Origin: Mesorhizobium comanense
GTDB taxonomy: Bacteria > Pseudomonadota > Alphaproteobacteria > Rhizobiales > Rhizobiaceae
Assembly: GCF_005503535.1 (NCBI RefSeq)
Contig: NZ_SCNN01000013.1
Span: forward strand, 151,896 to 215,895
Reading direction: 5' to 3'
Length of the DNA stretch: 64,000 nt
The translations under genes were made by a program, and so were the position numbers. The notes beneath the pieces are model-generated. The model was given only the letters and a program-made list of their open reading frames with translations, did no database searches and was not told the DNA's origin. Shown here piece by piece: positions 52,802 to 62,698 of this stretch. Position 1 is the stretch's first letter, and each line of letters opens with the position of its first letter.

Positions 52802-54271
52802 TTTCCATGGATCCGCCACCCTGGGCCAGATAGCCCGCTTCAACGTCCTGTAATTCGTCACCGCCGGATTGCTCGGATAGGAACTCGGCGCCGCGACATA
52901 GATGATTTCGGCGGCGATCGGTTCAAAGCCGGCGTAGAAATGATTGGTCGACTTGACCAGGAGAATGTCCTTCGACATCGGGTCGATGCCGATGTTGGAA
53001 AAGATATCCGGCTCGAAGGTCTGGGTGCGGTTGGTGTTGAGGATGACGTCGACTTCCGTGCCTTCGATGCGTACCACCGCCGACGGTCCCAACGTCACCC
53101 GGCTCGGCCCGAAACTCTGCCAGCCTTCGTCGACCGCCTTCAGCACGGTAACCCGCGCGTCGATCGGTTCGCCGGCCTGTGGGCCGGCCTTGCCGCCGAA
53201 GCGCAGGTCGATGACGGCGCCCTCGCCGGCCGCATGGCAGAACGTCACGGCGATCGGATCCCAGATGGTGGCGACGCCGACGCTGTTGATGCCGTGCGCC
53301 AGGAGTTCGCGCAGCACGATGGTGCCGTCGCCCGGCACGCCGCCGCCCGGATTGTCCCAGATGTCGGCGATGACGGCCGGCTTGTCCCGGCGCCTGGCGC
53401 GCACCGCCAGCGCCCGGTCGATGCCGGCGGCGGCGGACAGCATCGTCATCGCCGTCTTCTCGCGCAGCCCATAGAGCTCGCGCCCGAGGCTTTCGGCCAA
53501 GGCATCGCCCTTGGCCTTGTCACTGTCGGTGACGACGAGGATGCGCGTGCCCATTTCCGGCACATCGGCGGCCATGAAGCCGTGGATAACCGAAACCGAC
53601 AGCACGCCGTCCTTGCCGTGCAGCGCCTTGATCTTGTCGACGAAGGAACGCATCGGCTCGCGGCTGGTCGGCAGCACCTGGATCATGCGGCAGTCGAAGG
53701 TCGAAATGACAGGCCTGATCTCGCCGCGCGCGGCAGCCAGCCCAAGCTCGACGACATGCTCGCCGCGCTCGTAGAAATCGGTGTGCGGGAATTCGAGGAA
53801 ATAGGCCATGATATCGCAGGCCGCCACCCGCTTCGGCGTCAGATGGCTGTGCGGATCGAACTCGGACGCGATCACCACGTCAGGCCCGACCATTGCCCGC
53901 ACGCGTTCCAGCAGGTCGCCCTCGCAGTCGTCATAGCCTTGCGCCACCATCGCGCCATGCAGGCCGAGGATGACGGCATCGACCGGCAATGCCGCTTCGA
54001 GCTGGCCGAGAATCTCGTCGCGCAGCGCCTCGTAGGTCTGCCTTTGCACGAGCCCGCCCGGCTCCGCCCAGGTGGCGGTGCCCTCGATCACCGTGAGGCC
54101 TTCCGCCGCTGCGCGCCGCCGCAACGCCACGATCGGCGAAGAACACAATGTCGGCGTCTCCGGGTGCTTGCCCGGCCCGGCATAGAACGCCATCTCGAAC
54201 GAGGCCCGGTCTGTCGGCACCGGCGAGAAGGTGTTGGTTTCCGTCGCCAGCGAGGCGGTGAAGATGCGCAT
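52694..54271 (-). CDS. M81 family (MlrC-like) metallopeptidase, C-terminus extended by a repeat
   Basis: A 525-residue protein of the M81/MlrC family (the microcystin-degradation MlrC relatives). It shows MRIFTASLATETNTFSPVPT at the start, ILGLHGAMVAQGYDDCEGDLLERVR, SEFDPHSHLT, and a C-terminal MlrC domain with ADIWDNPGGGVPGDGT. Metal ligands are expected among D, H and E of the LHGAM and FDPHSH segments. The last 35 or so residues (from ISPLVGEM) are translation of a family A repeat, replacing the native end. It is last in the sugar ABC transporter operon, 23 bp after the permease stop, so its substrate may be linked to that transporter. Confidence 0.9.
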   Translation of the reverse strand: MRIFTASLATETNTFSPVPTDRASFEMAFYAGPGKHPETPTLCSSPIVALRRRAAAEGLTVIEGTATWAEPGGLVQRQTYEALRDEILGQLEAALPVDAVILGLHGAMVAQGYDDCEGDLLERVRAMVGPDVVIASEFDPHSHLTPKRVAACDIMAYFLEFPHTDFYERGEHVVELGLAAARGEIRPVISTFDCRMIQVLPTSREPMRSFVDKIKALHGKDGVLSVSVIHGFMAADVPEMGTRILVVTDSDKAKGDALAESLGRELYGLREKTAMTMLSAAAGIDRALAVRARRRDKPAVIADIWDNPGGGVPGDGTIVLRELLAHGINSVGVATIWDPIAVTFCHAAGEGAVIDLRFGGKAGPQAGEPIDARVTVLKAVDEGWQSFGPSRVTLGPSAVVRIEGTEVDVILNTNRTQTFEPDIFSNIGIDPMSKDILLVKSTNHFYAGFEPIAAEIIYVAAPSSYPSNPAVTNYRTLKRAIWPRVADPWKLPISPLVGEMPGRAEGRAKDRDLASSAGRKSNEDR

Positions 54272-54294
54272 GAAAGCTCCGTCGAGAATAGCCG

Positions 54295-55119
54295 CTACTT
54301 GACCGCCCCGAGCGCCAGGCCGCGCACGAGGTAGCGCTGCAGCCAGATGAACAGGATCGCCACCGGCAGCGTCGCCAGCAGCGTGGCGGCCATGACGTGG
54401 TGCCACTCGATCGTATAACGGCCGGCGACCAGCGAGAACACCTGGATAGGCAGCGTATAGCTTTCCTGGCTGCGCAGCATGGTGAGCGCCACGACGAACT
54501 CGTTCCAGGCGTTGATGAAGGTGAAGATCGCGGTCACCGCGATGGCCGGCAGGCAGAGCGGCAGGAACACCTTGCGCAGCGTCAGCCAGCGGCCGGCGCC
54601 TTCCATCCAGGCCGCCTCCTCGAGATCGCGCGGAATGGTGTCGAAATAGCTCTGCAGCATCCAGACGGTGAAGGCGACGTTGAAGGCCATGTAGATGAAG
54701 CCCAGCGCCGTCGTCGATTCGACCAGCCCCCAGGCGGCCATCAGGCGAAACAGGCCTAGCACCAGCACGATCGGCGAGATCATCTGCGAGATCAGCAGGA
54801 ACTGGCGAAAGGCGCCGTAACCGGCGAAGCGGAAGCGCGACATGGCGTAGGCGGCGGGCACGGAGATGAGGATGGCGCCGACCGTGGCGATGACGGACAC
54901 GTAGAGCGAGTTGGCGAGCGCCCTGCCGAAGCCGGTCGCCACCCACATGTCGGAGAAGTTCGACCACCGGAACTCGCTCGGCCACCATGTCGGCGACAGC
55001 ACTTCCGGCCGAGGCTTGACCGCGGTCAGGAACATCACCGCGAAGGGAAAGATCGTCACCACGATCAGCGGCGCCAGCAGCAGCCAGGCGATGATCGTCC
55101 GTTTGAGCTTGCTCGTCAT
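54295..55119 (-). CDS. Carbohydrate ABC transporter permease (MalG type)
   Basis: A 274-residue inner-membrane permease with six predicted transmembrane helices. The EAA loop, which docks the ATPase, reads LEEAAWMEGAGRWLTLRKVF with the conserved glycine. TM1 is WLLLAPLIVVTIFPFAVMFL. It belongs to the CUT1 subfamily, which imports di- and oligosaccharides or glycerol phosphates. Its ATG overlaps the stop of the first permease (ATGA). Partners are the 55116 permease, the 56409 binding protein and the ATPase at 58595 on the divergent arm. Confidence 0.95.
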   Translation of the reverse strand: MTSKLKRTIIAWLLLAPLIVVTIFPFAVMFLTAVKPRPEVLSPTWWPSEFRWSNFSDMWVATGFGRALANSLYVSVIATVGAILISVPAAYAMSRFRFAGYGAFRQFLLISQMISPIVLVLGLFRLMAAWGLVESTTALGFIYMAFNVAFTVWMLQSYFDTIPRDLEEAAWMEGAGRWLTLRKVFLPLCLPAIAVTAIFTFINAWNEFVVALTMLRSQESYTLPIQVFSLVAGRYTIEWHHVMAATLLATLPVAILFIWLQRYLVRGLALGAVK

Positions 55120-55985
55120 GCGCGCTGCTCCCGCATGGCCAACCGGACATAGATCATGGTGAAAATCAGCAATATGGCGAACATCACCAGCGACACTGCC
55201 GAAGCTTCGCCCAGTTTGCCGATGCGGAAGGCGAGCTTGTAGAGGTGCGTGACCAATATGTCGGTCGAGTTGGCCGGCCCGCCCTGCGTCATCACCCAGA
55301 TGATCGGGAAGGAGTTGAAGACGTAGATTGTGTTGAGCACGATGGCGATGTTGATGAACGGCTTCAAGAGCGGAAAGGTGATCTCGCGAAACTGCTGCAG
55401 TGATGTCGCCCCTTCGAGCGCGGCCGCCTCGTAGAGATCGTCCGGGATCGACGACAGGCCGCCCAGGAAGATGGTGGTGGTAAACGGGACCGTCACCAGA
55501 ATGCCGATCAGCACCTGCATTGGGAAGGCTGTGCCGGCCTGCGCCAGCCACTGAATGTTGTGGTCGATCAGGCCAAGCCCGATCAGCGCCGAATTCAGCA
55601 TGCCGCTCTCGCCGTTGAGCGCCCAGCGCCAGACCACGGCGGTCATGGTCAGCGACACCGCCCAAGGCAGCATGATGATGACGCGGGCGAGACCACGGCC
55701 GTAGAAATCGGTGTTGAGGATCATCGCCACCGGGATCGACACCAGCAGCGCACCGCCAACCACCAGAACGGTCCACAGCCCGGTGCGCCAGAGCGCCGCC
55801 ATGAAGTCGGGATCGGCGGCGAGCGCGGCGAAATTGGTGAGGCCTGTGAAATCGCGCAGCTGGCCGAAACGGCTGACGTCATGCGTCGAGATCTGGATCA
55901 GGTCCCAGACCGGCCAGAAGATGACCACGGCCGCCAGGAACAGGCTGGGCAGGGTCAGGAGATAGGGCAGAAAACGATTTTGCAT
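55116..55985 (-). CDS. Carbohydrate ABC transporter permease (MalF type)
   Basis: A 289-residue inner-membrane permease with six predicted helices (TM1 LLTLPSLFLAAVVIFWPVW). The EAA loop is LYEAAALEGATSLQQFREITFP, as usual for CUT1 MalF/UgpA-like permeases. It lies about 420 bp downstream of the binding protein, the gap holding a family C repeat. Coupled to the next permease by ATGA. The start is ATG 55985 (MQNRFLPYLLTLP). Confidence 0.95.
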   Translation of the reverse strand: MQNRFLPYLLTLPSLFLAAVVIFWPVWDLIQISTHDVSRFGQLRDFTGLTNFAALAADPDFMAALWRTGLWTVLVVGGALLVSIPVAMILNTDFYGRGLARVIIMLPWAVSLTMTAVVWRWALNGESGMLNSALIGLGLIDHNIQWLAQAGTAFPMQVLIGILVTVPFTTTIFLGGLSSIPDDLYEAAALEGATSLQQFREITFPLLKPFINIAIVLNTIYVFNSFPIIWVMTQGGPANSTDILVTHLYKLAFRIGKLGEASAVSLVMFAILLIFTMIYVRLAMREQRA

Positions 55986-56408
55986 CGGCTGGTTTGTACC
56001 GCGTTGCGAGGCATCCGTAGCACTGGCTTGCAGGCCAGACTATTCCTGATCTGTTCTTCGTAGGCGCTCAGTCTGAACTCTTTCCAGGCGCCTGTGCCGC
56101 CCCTCACCTGCCTGCCCGTCCTCCGCGGCAGTTGCGGAAGGGGGCCTTCCTCTCCCCCGTCGATCGGGGGAGAGGTGTCGAGCAAAGCTCGACGGAGTGG
56201 GGGTCGACCCTTGGGCGCAAAGCGAGGTTACGCTTGCGCACAGTGCTGTTCCTATATCCGTTCGCGGTGGTCGCCAGGTGGTTCCCCCACTCCGTCTCGG
56301 CTTCGCCGAGCCACCTCTCCCCCCTCCGGAGGGAGAGGAAAGGAGCCTGTAAGATGTGGCGCGCCTCGCCTGAGTCTGGGGCGCGCCACGGGCGCAGGGA
56401 GATACGCC
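55986..56408. other. Intergenic region with family C repeat between binding protein and permeases
   Basis: A 423-bp gap inside the transporter operon, mostly occupied by a family C repeat. Hairpins in it may reduce transcription after the binding-protein gene, which would fit the usual excess of binding protein over permeases. Nothing coding is seen. Confidence 0.5.
56131..56352. repeat. Family C intergenic repeat, copy 2
   Basis: CTCCCCCGTCGATCGGGGGA, then GTGTCGAGCAAAGCTCGACG and AGTGGGGGTCGACC at the left. GTGGTTCCCCCACTCCGTCT, CGGCTTCGCCGAG and CCACCTCTCCCCCCTCCGGA at the right. The right-hand half corresponds to the left half of copy 1 at 29345. The inner 70 bp differ. Confidence 0.75.
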
Positions 56409-57641
56409 CTATTTCTTCAGCACCGCATTGGCCTTGGCCGCCGCGTCCTTCAGGCCGGTCTCGGCGTCGCCGCCGAGATAGATCTTCTGCATGGCGTCGG
56501 AGGTGATCTGGGCGATTTCTTCCCAGCCCGGAATGACCGGCGCGAAGCGGGCGTCGGGCAGCAGCGCGGTGAAGGCGGCCAGATCGGCATTGTTGACGTA
56601 GTAGTCCATCTTGGCCTCTTCCTTGTTCACCGGCAGGAAGCCTTCACCTTGCGTGAACTTGGCGCGCTGCTCCGTGGTGAACAGGAAGTCCAGCAGCTTC
56701 CAGGCGTCGTCCTTGTTCTTGGAATTCTTGAACATGATGATGGAATCGGTGACGCCATAGGTGCCGCGCGCGCCCGTCGGGCCCGCGGGAATGGCGGCCA
56801 CGCCGTATTTCAGGTTCGGCGCCTCGTCCTTGATCTGGTTGGACAGGAAGGGCGCGGTGATCATCATGCCGACCTTGCCCTGCTTGAACAGGTTCTGCAC
56901 GTCCTCGCGGTTGTTCGACGTGACGCCCGGCTCCGTCAGCCCCTCGTCGATCATCGACTTGTAGAGCTTGGCGGCTTCAAGCGCGCCCGGCGTGCCAAGG
57001 CCCGACGTGCCGTCCTTGTTGAGGATCTCGGTGCCCTGCGACCACATCGCATAGTAATAATAGACGTCGGTTTCGATCTCCTTGCCCTGCAAGCCGAAGC
57101 CGAAAGTGCCGGAGCCCAGCGCCTTGATCTTGCGCGCATCGTCCTGGAGCTCGGTCCAGGTTGCCGGCGGCTTGGCGATGCCAGCCTTCTCGAAAATCTC
57201 CTTGTTGTAATACATGGCGCGCGCCGAAGCGGCGATGGGCAGGCCATAGGTCTTGCCGTTCATGATCGAGGGCGACAGGAAGGTGTCGATGAAACGGCCC
57301 TTGAAATCGGGCGTGATGTAGCTGTCGAGCGGCTCGGCGACGTCCTGCTGGACGAAATCGATCAGCCAGCGCGTGCCGATGATGGAGAGATCCGCATTGG
57401 TGCCGGCGGTGATGTCGGTGGTCAGCTTCTGCAACAGAACATCCCACGGCACCACTTCGAACTTGACGGTGATGCCGGGGTTCTTCGCCTCGAACTCCTT
57501 CTTCACTTCCTCGAAATAGGGACCGGTCTTGGCGCTGTATTCGGCGACGGTGACGCGCACTTCACCCGCATTTGCCTGTGCCGCGAAGGCCAGTATGCTC
57601 ATTCCGGCCATCAGGCCGACAGTCCATTTGCCAAGGCTCAT
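56409..57641 (-). CDS. Extracellular solute-binding protein, sugar ABC transporter
   Basis: A 410-residue periplasmic binding protein (family 1, MalE-like). Signal peptide about 1-25, cleaved after AQANA. The mature part has FEEVKKEFEAKNPGITVKFEVVPW, NADLSIIGTRWL, YGLPIAASARAMYYNKEIFEKAGI and PPATWTELQDDARKIKALG, all standard for CUT1 binding proteins. It delivers an unknown carbohydrate to the two permeases downstream. It is divergent from the SDR gene; the shared control region contains a perfect inverted repeat. Confidence 0.96.
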   Translation of the reverse strand: MSLGKWTVGLMAGMSILAFAAQANAGEVRVTVAEYSAKTGPYFEEVKKEFEAKNPGITVKFEVVPWDVLLQKLTTDITAGTNADLSIIGTRWLIDFVQQDVAEPLDSYITPDFKGRFIDTFLSPSIMNGKTYGLPIAASARAMYYNKEIFEKAGIAKPPATWTELQDDARKIKALGSGTFGFGLQGKEIETDVYYYYAMWSQGTEILNKDGTSGLGTPGALEAAKLYKSMIDEGLTEPGVTSNNREDVQNLFKQGKVGMMITAPFLSNQIKDEAPNLKYGVAAIPAGPTGARGTYGVTDSIIMFKNSKNKDDAWKLLDFLFTTEQRAKFTQGEGFLPVNKEEAKMDYYVNNADLAAFTALLPDARFAPVIPGWEEIAQITSDAMQKIYLGGDAETGLKDAAAKANAVLKK

Positions 57642-57727
57642 CTATCTCTCCCATTTGTTTCGCGCATTTGCGCTCCTTGCGCCGATGGCGGCACAAGATT
57701 TATGTGACTTTCCTACATTATCGAGGA

Positions 57728-57749
57728 AATCTGCGCATGCAAGCAGATT
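57728..57749. promoter_or_regulatory. Inverted repeat in the divergent sugar-locus promoter, likely RpiR operator
   Basis: AATCTGC (57728-57734) and GCAGATT (57743-57749) form a perfect 7-bp inverted repeat around 8 bases. It lies 87 bp upstream of the binding-protein start and 73 bp upstream of the SDR start. The flanks are AT-rich with TTTCCTACATT- and TTACATTCCTTTC-like pieces. The locus encodes its own RpiR regulator, the most likely binder. Binding is inferred. Confidence 0.55.
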
Positions 57750-57821
57750 ATGATGTTGCTTAATTACATTCCTTTCAGTAGCCTTCCGGCATCAGCCTGA
57801 CCTGCGGGAGGAGCAAGCGCC

Positions 57822-58592
57822 GTGGTTGCGAAAGCCGAATTCGAAGGCCGCACTGTAGTTGTCACGGGCGCCGGCGGCGGCCTTGGCTCGGCTATCGTGT
57901 CGCTGCTGGCCGGCAGGGGAGCACGCGTCGTCGGTTGCGACCAGTCCGAGGCGGCGCTGGCGAGCCCGCACCTTGCCTCGCGCCATGTCTTCGACCTTCT
58001 CGACCGGGCCTCGATCGAGGCGGGCATCGCCGCTGTGCTGGACAGAGATGGTGTGCCCGACATCCTGATCAACAATGCAGGCTGGACCCGCGCCGAGACA
58101 CTTGCCGCGCTCAACGTTGACACGATCGAGCGCGAACTCGACCTCAACCTGACCGGAGTGATGACGTTTGCCGACCCCATCGCCAAGGCGATGGCCGGGC
58201 GCGGCTCCGGCAGCGTCGTCTTCATCTCATCCGTCAACGCCATCGCGCATTTCGGCAATCCCGCCTATGCCGCGGCCAAGGCCGGCATCAACGCCTATGC
58301 CAAGTCGATCGCCGTCGAGCTCGGCCGCAGCGGCGTGCGCGCCAATGTCGTCTGCCCGGGATCGATCCGCACCGCCGCCTGGGACCATCGCCTGGCCAAG
58401 AACCCGGACATCCTCGGCAAGCTCAAGCGACTTTATCCGCTTGGGCGCATCATCAACGCCTCGGAAGTGGCGGAGGCCGTGGCTTTCCTTGCCTCGGACC
58501 GCGCATCGGGCGTAACAGGCGTGGTGATGCCCGTGGATGCGGGCCTGACCGCCGGCTGCCTGCCGTTCATCGACGACATATTGGGAGCGTGA
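57822..58592 (+). CDS. SDR family oxidoreductase
   Basis: A 256-residue NAD(P)-dependent short-chain dehydrogenase. The cofactor motif is TGAGGGLG at 15-22, NNAG is at 84-87, and the catalytic residues are S136 or S137, Y149 and K153 (AYAAAKAG). Its place at the head of an operon with the sugar ATPase and RpiR regulator suggests it oxidises the imported sugar or derived polyol. The start is GTG 57822, preceded by GGGAGGAG. Its stop lies two bases from the ATPase start. Confidence 0.94.
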   Translation: MVAKAEFEGRTVVVTGAGGGLGSAIVSLLAGRGARVVGCDQSEAALASPHLASRHVFDLLDRASIEAGIAAVLDRDGVPDILINNAGWTRAETLAALNVDTIERELDLNLTGVMTFADPIAKAMAGRGSGSVVFISSVNAIAHFGNPAYAAAKAGINAYAKSIAVELGRSGVRANVVCPGSIRTAAWDHRLAKNPDILGKLKRLYPLGRIINASEVAEAVAFLASDRASGVTGVVMPVDAGLTAGCLPFIDDILGA

Positions 58593-58594
58593 CC

Positions 58595-59662
<1,068 letters not shown>

Positions 59663-59692
59663 AAACCCAGAGATGATGACGGAACGACAAGC

Positions 59693-60574
59693 ATGAAGAC
59701 GCCGGCCGACATCATCACGCGGCTGCAGCTGATGTCGCAGGACGGCACCAGATCCGATCGCCGGCTGGCCGGCCTCGTTCTCTCCGATCTCGATTTCGCC
59801 TCCAAGGCGGCGATCTCCGAGATCGCCGCGCGCGTCGGCGTCAGCGAGCCGACGGTCACCCGCTTCTGCCGCAATCTCGGCTGCGAGGGCTTGCGCGATT
59901 TCAAATTCTACCTGGCGCAGGCCATCGCCATCGGCGGCCAGTATCTTTCACCCGAACCGCTGAGCCGCGATGCCCGCGAGCAGCGCATCGCCTCGGCCAT
60001 CACGGAAGCGGCGATCTCGGCCATCCAGCGCGCCAGCGAGAACCTCGACATGACGACGCTGGTCGACGTCGCCGCTCGGCTGGCGACGTCGGGCAATGTG
60101 CTGTGCATCGGTTCGGGCGGCATCTCCTCAATGATGGCGACCGAGATGCAGAACCGGCTGTTCCGGCTGGGCCTGCCGGTGCTGGCACAGATCGACGGCC
60201 AGCTGCAGCGCATGTACGCCGCGGTTGCCACACCGGAAACCACGGTGGTCGCCTTCTCGGTTTCCGGCTATGCGCGCTCGGTCATCGAGGCGGTGCAGGT
60301 CGCCCAGCAATATGGCGCCGCCACCGTCGCCGTCACGGCGCCGGATTCGGCACTGGCCAAGGCCGCCGGCACCGTCATCCATCTGCAGCCGCTGGAGGAT
60401 GGCAACATCTACAAGCCGACGTCGTCACGTTATGCGCTGCTGGCGATAGTCGACATGATCGTGACGTCGGTCGCCGAGACGCGCGGCCCGAAGGTGCTGG
60501 AGAACCTGCGCCGCATCAAGCAGAGCGTCAACACGTTGAAGGTCGACGATCCACGTCTGCCGCTGGGAGATTGA
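59693..60574 (+). CDS. RpiR family transcriptional regulator
   Basis: A 293-residue regulator with an N-terminal RpiR helix-turn-helix (about 1-77, KAAISEIAARVGVSEPTVTRFCRNLG) and a SIS sugar-phosphate-binding domain (about 125-255, NVLCIGSGGISSMMATEMQNR). AFSVSGYARSVIEAVQ is the phosphosugar loop. It is the last gene of the rightward arm, 30 bp after the ATPase, and probably controls both arms of the sugar locus in response to a sugar phosphate. Confidence 0.94.
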   Translation: MKTPADIITRLQLMSQDGTRSDRRLAGLVLSDLDFASKAAISEIAARVGVSEPTVTRFCRNLGCEGLRDFKFYLAQAIAIGGQYLSPEPLSRDAREQRIASAITEAAISAIQRASENLDMTTLVDVAARLATSGNVLCIGSGGISSMMATEMQNRLFRLGLPVLAQIDGQLQRMYAAVATPETTVVAFSVSGYARSVIEAVQVAQQYGAATVAVTAPDSALAKAAGTVIHLQPLEDGNIYKPTSSRYALLAIVDMIVTSVAETRGPKVLENLRRIKQSVNTLKVDDPRLPLGD

Positions 60575-60678
60575 AGACAGGCCGGCGTTATCGCGCGTGG
60601 CAGGGCCCCTCACTGGATGAGGGCGCGCGACCTGGGAGGGTCAGGCTCTATGGGTCTCGACGGCCTTCGCCGAAGAGC

Positions 60679-60969
60679 TCACAGGACCAGCGGCGCCACC
60701 GTGGTGAGAATGAACTGCCTGAGGAAGAACAGGATGAGAAGCAGGATGATGGGCGAGATGTCGATGCCGCCGAGATCCGGCATGAAGCGGCGGATTGGCC
60801 TCAGCGCCGGTTCGGTCAGCCGGTAGAGCATGTTGCCGATGCTGCCGACGAACTGGTTGCGCGAGTTGACGACATTGAAGGCATAGAGCCAGGAAAAGAT
60901 CGCCGAGGCGATGATGACCCACCAGTAGAGGTCGAGCGCCATGACGATGGTCTGAATGAGGGCGAGCAT
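60679..60969 (-). CDS. YggT family membrane protein
   Basis: A 96-residue inner-membrane protein with two hydrophobic segments (about 1-25 and 65-90). The family signature FNVVNSRNQFVGSIGNMLYRLTEPALRPIRRFMP and the closing GGIDISPIILLLILFFLR are intact. YggT proteins have been linked to osmotic tolerance and cell division; the mechanism is unclear. ATG 60969 (MLALIQTIVMAL) is preferred over a start 33 bases upstream. It is convergent with rpiR. Confidence 0.92.
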   Translation of the reverse strand: MLALIQTIVMALDLYWWVIIASAIFSWLYAFNVVNSRNQFVGSIGNMLYRLTEPALRPIRRFMPDLGGIDISPIILLLILFFLRQFILTTVAPLVL

Positions 60970-61113
60970 GCCGGTCTCCGATTGTTGCCGACATGTAGCC
61001 ATTGCACGTCAAACCGGCAAGAGCCGCCGGGATGCGCGCACAACAAGGGATTTCGGCGAAACGTCGCCTTGACACCAAACGGCGGCGCCCGATAAATGCG
61101 CCATCCGCTGGAC

Positions 61114-61189
<76 letters not shown>

Positions 61190-61501
61190 GCGGAATTTCC
61201 ATCTCCTGCTTGCGTTTTCACGACGCAAAGCGCAATCGGGCAAAACACAGCCGACGCGGCCCTTGATACCGCTCAGTGCGCGGAATTGTGCACATTTTTC
61301 AATGCGAACCGGTTGTCAATTGGACTTATGGCGATGGCTGACGTCGAATTGGCGCTATTTTTTTTGGAAGCTGCCCCATTAGACTGGCGTTATCAAATCA
61401 GTTTTTTCTGTGCGTTGTGACAATGCGCTTCGGCGGGGGCGACCGAAGGCGCTATATGGATTTCGAGTCGAAATGAAGAATTCGCCTGCGAAAGCAAAGA
61501 C
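61190..61501. other. Intergenic region between tRNA-Ala and the XRE regulator
   Basis: A 312-bp gap. The second half is AT-richer, with T runs at 61362-61369 and 61402-61408, a likely promoter zone for the regulator. TTGTCAATTGGACTTATGG around 61312 resembles a -35 element followed by looser -10 candidates. I see no further RNA gene or repeat. Confidence 0.4.
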
Positions 61502-62251
61502 GTGTCCATTCGCGAGAACCTTGCTGCAAATCTCAGACGGCTCTGCAAGGACCATGCCTCGGTTAGCGCGGTCTGCCGCGAATTAGGCATCAACCGCACG
61601 CAGTTCGAACGGTATCTGCAGGGACAGACAGTACCCAACAAGGCGACCGCCAAGCTGATCTGCGACTACTTCCGCGTCGATGAAGCCGAATTGTACCAGG
61701 ATCCCGGCACGCCCGAGGCCATTGTTCCCGGCCTGCCGTCGATTTCCGAAAGCCTCTTCAACCAGATGATCCGTCCACCGGCGCCATCGATCGCAGGCGG
61801 CACCTATTTCACCTACTTCTCGATTCCGGCCCGCCCGGATCTTCTGATGCGGTCGGTGACCTTCGTGCGCCGCGAGGCCGAGCTGGTCACCTTCCGCAGG
61901 GTTACCGGATGGTCGGAACGCCGCGGCTCGACATGGGCGCGGGCGCGGGGCAACCACTACGGTGTGGCGATCTCGCGTCTCAACTGGATCTATTTCAGCG
62001 GCGTCAACCGTCGCCAGACCGGCGAGCCGTCGCTGATCTCGGTGCAATGGGCTCCTATCTCTGAACCGGTGTTGACGGGCAAGGCCATGCTTCTGACCGA
62101 GGCCGGGCCTGCCTTCGTATCGGTCATCATGCGGCAGGACATGTCCAGCATCCGGCCCAGGCACGCGATCCGCATGGCGCATGTCGTCAGGCTCGACGAT
62201 CCGGGCATCGACCAGCTCGTCGTCAGCCTCTCCCGGGACGGGCTTGGGTAG
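61502..62251 (+). CDS. XRE-type helix-turn-helix transcriptional regulator
   Basis: A 249-residue protein with an N-terminal HTH (about 5-60: ASVSAVCRELGINRTQFERY, then LQGQTVPNKATAKLICDYF). An uncharacterised alpha/beta domain of about 180 residues follows; it contains AGGTYFTYFSIPARPDLLMRS and RQDMSSIRPRHAIRMAH. The start is probably GTG 61502. It could regulate the downstream peptide locus, 448 bp away, but hairpins lie between and the link is only positional. Confidence 0.85.
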   Translation: MSIRENLAANLRRLCKDHASVSAVCRELGINRTQFERYLQGQTVPNKATAKLICDYFRVDEAELYQDPGTPEAIVPGLPSISESLFNQMIRPPAPSIAGGTYFTYFSIPARPDLLMRSVTFVRREAELVTFRRVTGWSERRGSTWARARGNHYGVAISRLNWIYFSGVNRRQTGEPSLISVQWAPISEPVLTGKAMLLTEAGPAFVSVIMRQDMSSIRPRHAIRMAHVVRLDDPGIDQLVVSLSRDGLG

Positions 62252-62283
62252 GAGCAATTCCGGGAAAATGTGGCGCAGGGTTT

Positions 62284-62316
62284 CCAGGGGAAAGGCGCGC
62301 GGCGCCTTTCCCCTGG
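62284..62316. terminator. Perfect 15-bp-stem hairpin after the XRE gene
   Basis: CCAGGGGAAAGGCGC (62284-62298) pairs perfectly with GCGCCTTTCCCCTGG (62302-62316) around a three-base loop. It lies 33 bases after the regulator's stop codon. No T run follows; GTGCGTAAAAA comes after instead, which also recalls a common rhizobial palindromic repeat. It probably stops or stabilises transcripts. Confidence 0.6.
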
Positions 62317-62698
62317 ACGTGCGTAAAAATGGCTGGAACTCTGCGAGACCGCCCGGATGCCTGTCGCCAAGACGGTTTGGCCCTGGGCGAACGGCACGCA
62401 CGCAGGCACCAGGAGCCGGCCGCCTGGAAATCTTCCCGGCACGACGCGCCTTGGCCCTCGACTTACGCTAAATAAGAATAAGTATATCCTGAAAGAGCGT
62501 ATGCTATCGATTGCCTACTCCATATCTGAGCAAAATCGATTTTTTACACTTTGACGGCAAGAAAGATATTTTAGATCACATTCGCTTTACTACAATTTTA
62601 ACAAACCATTAACTCTTTCGACCTTACCTTCCCAGTCGCGGATCCCGTAGTGGGGATCTTTCAACGGATCCCATTGGGGGGTCGGGAAAGGGACGAAA
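62317..62698. other. AT-rich region upstream of the peptide gene
   Basis: From about 62465 to 62635 the sequence is strikingly AT-rich against the GC-rich window, with runs such as TTTTTTACA and ACAATTTTAACAAACC. It is the likely promoter of the peptide/SagB locus. GATCCC (62641-62646) and GGGATC (62653-62658) form a small hairpin in the probable leader. No longer gene is seen here. Confidence 0.5.

Noticed and set aside
54272..55150. N-terminal half of an 818-codon frame ending in the M81 gene, suggesting a permease-peptidase fusion
   Set aside because: This part is an out-of-frame reading of the permease gene. The permease is complete in its own frame (54295-55119) and M81 starts cleanly at ATG 54271.
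56094..57707. A 537-codon plus-strand frame over the solute-binding protein
   Set aside because: Antisense shadow; the minus-strand gene has a signal peptide and CUT1 binding-protein motifs.
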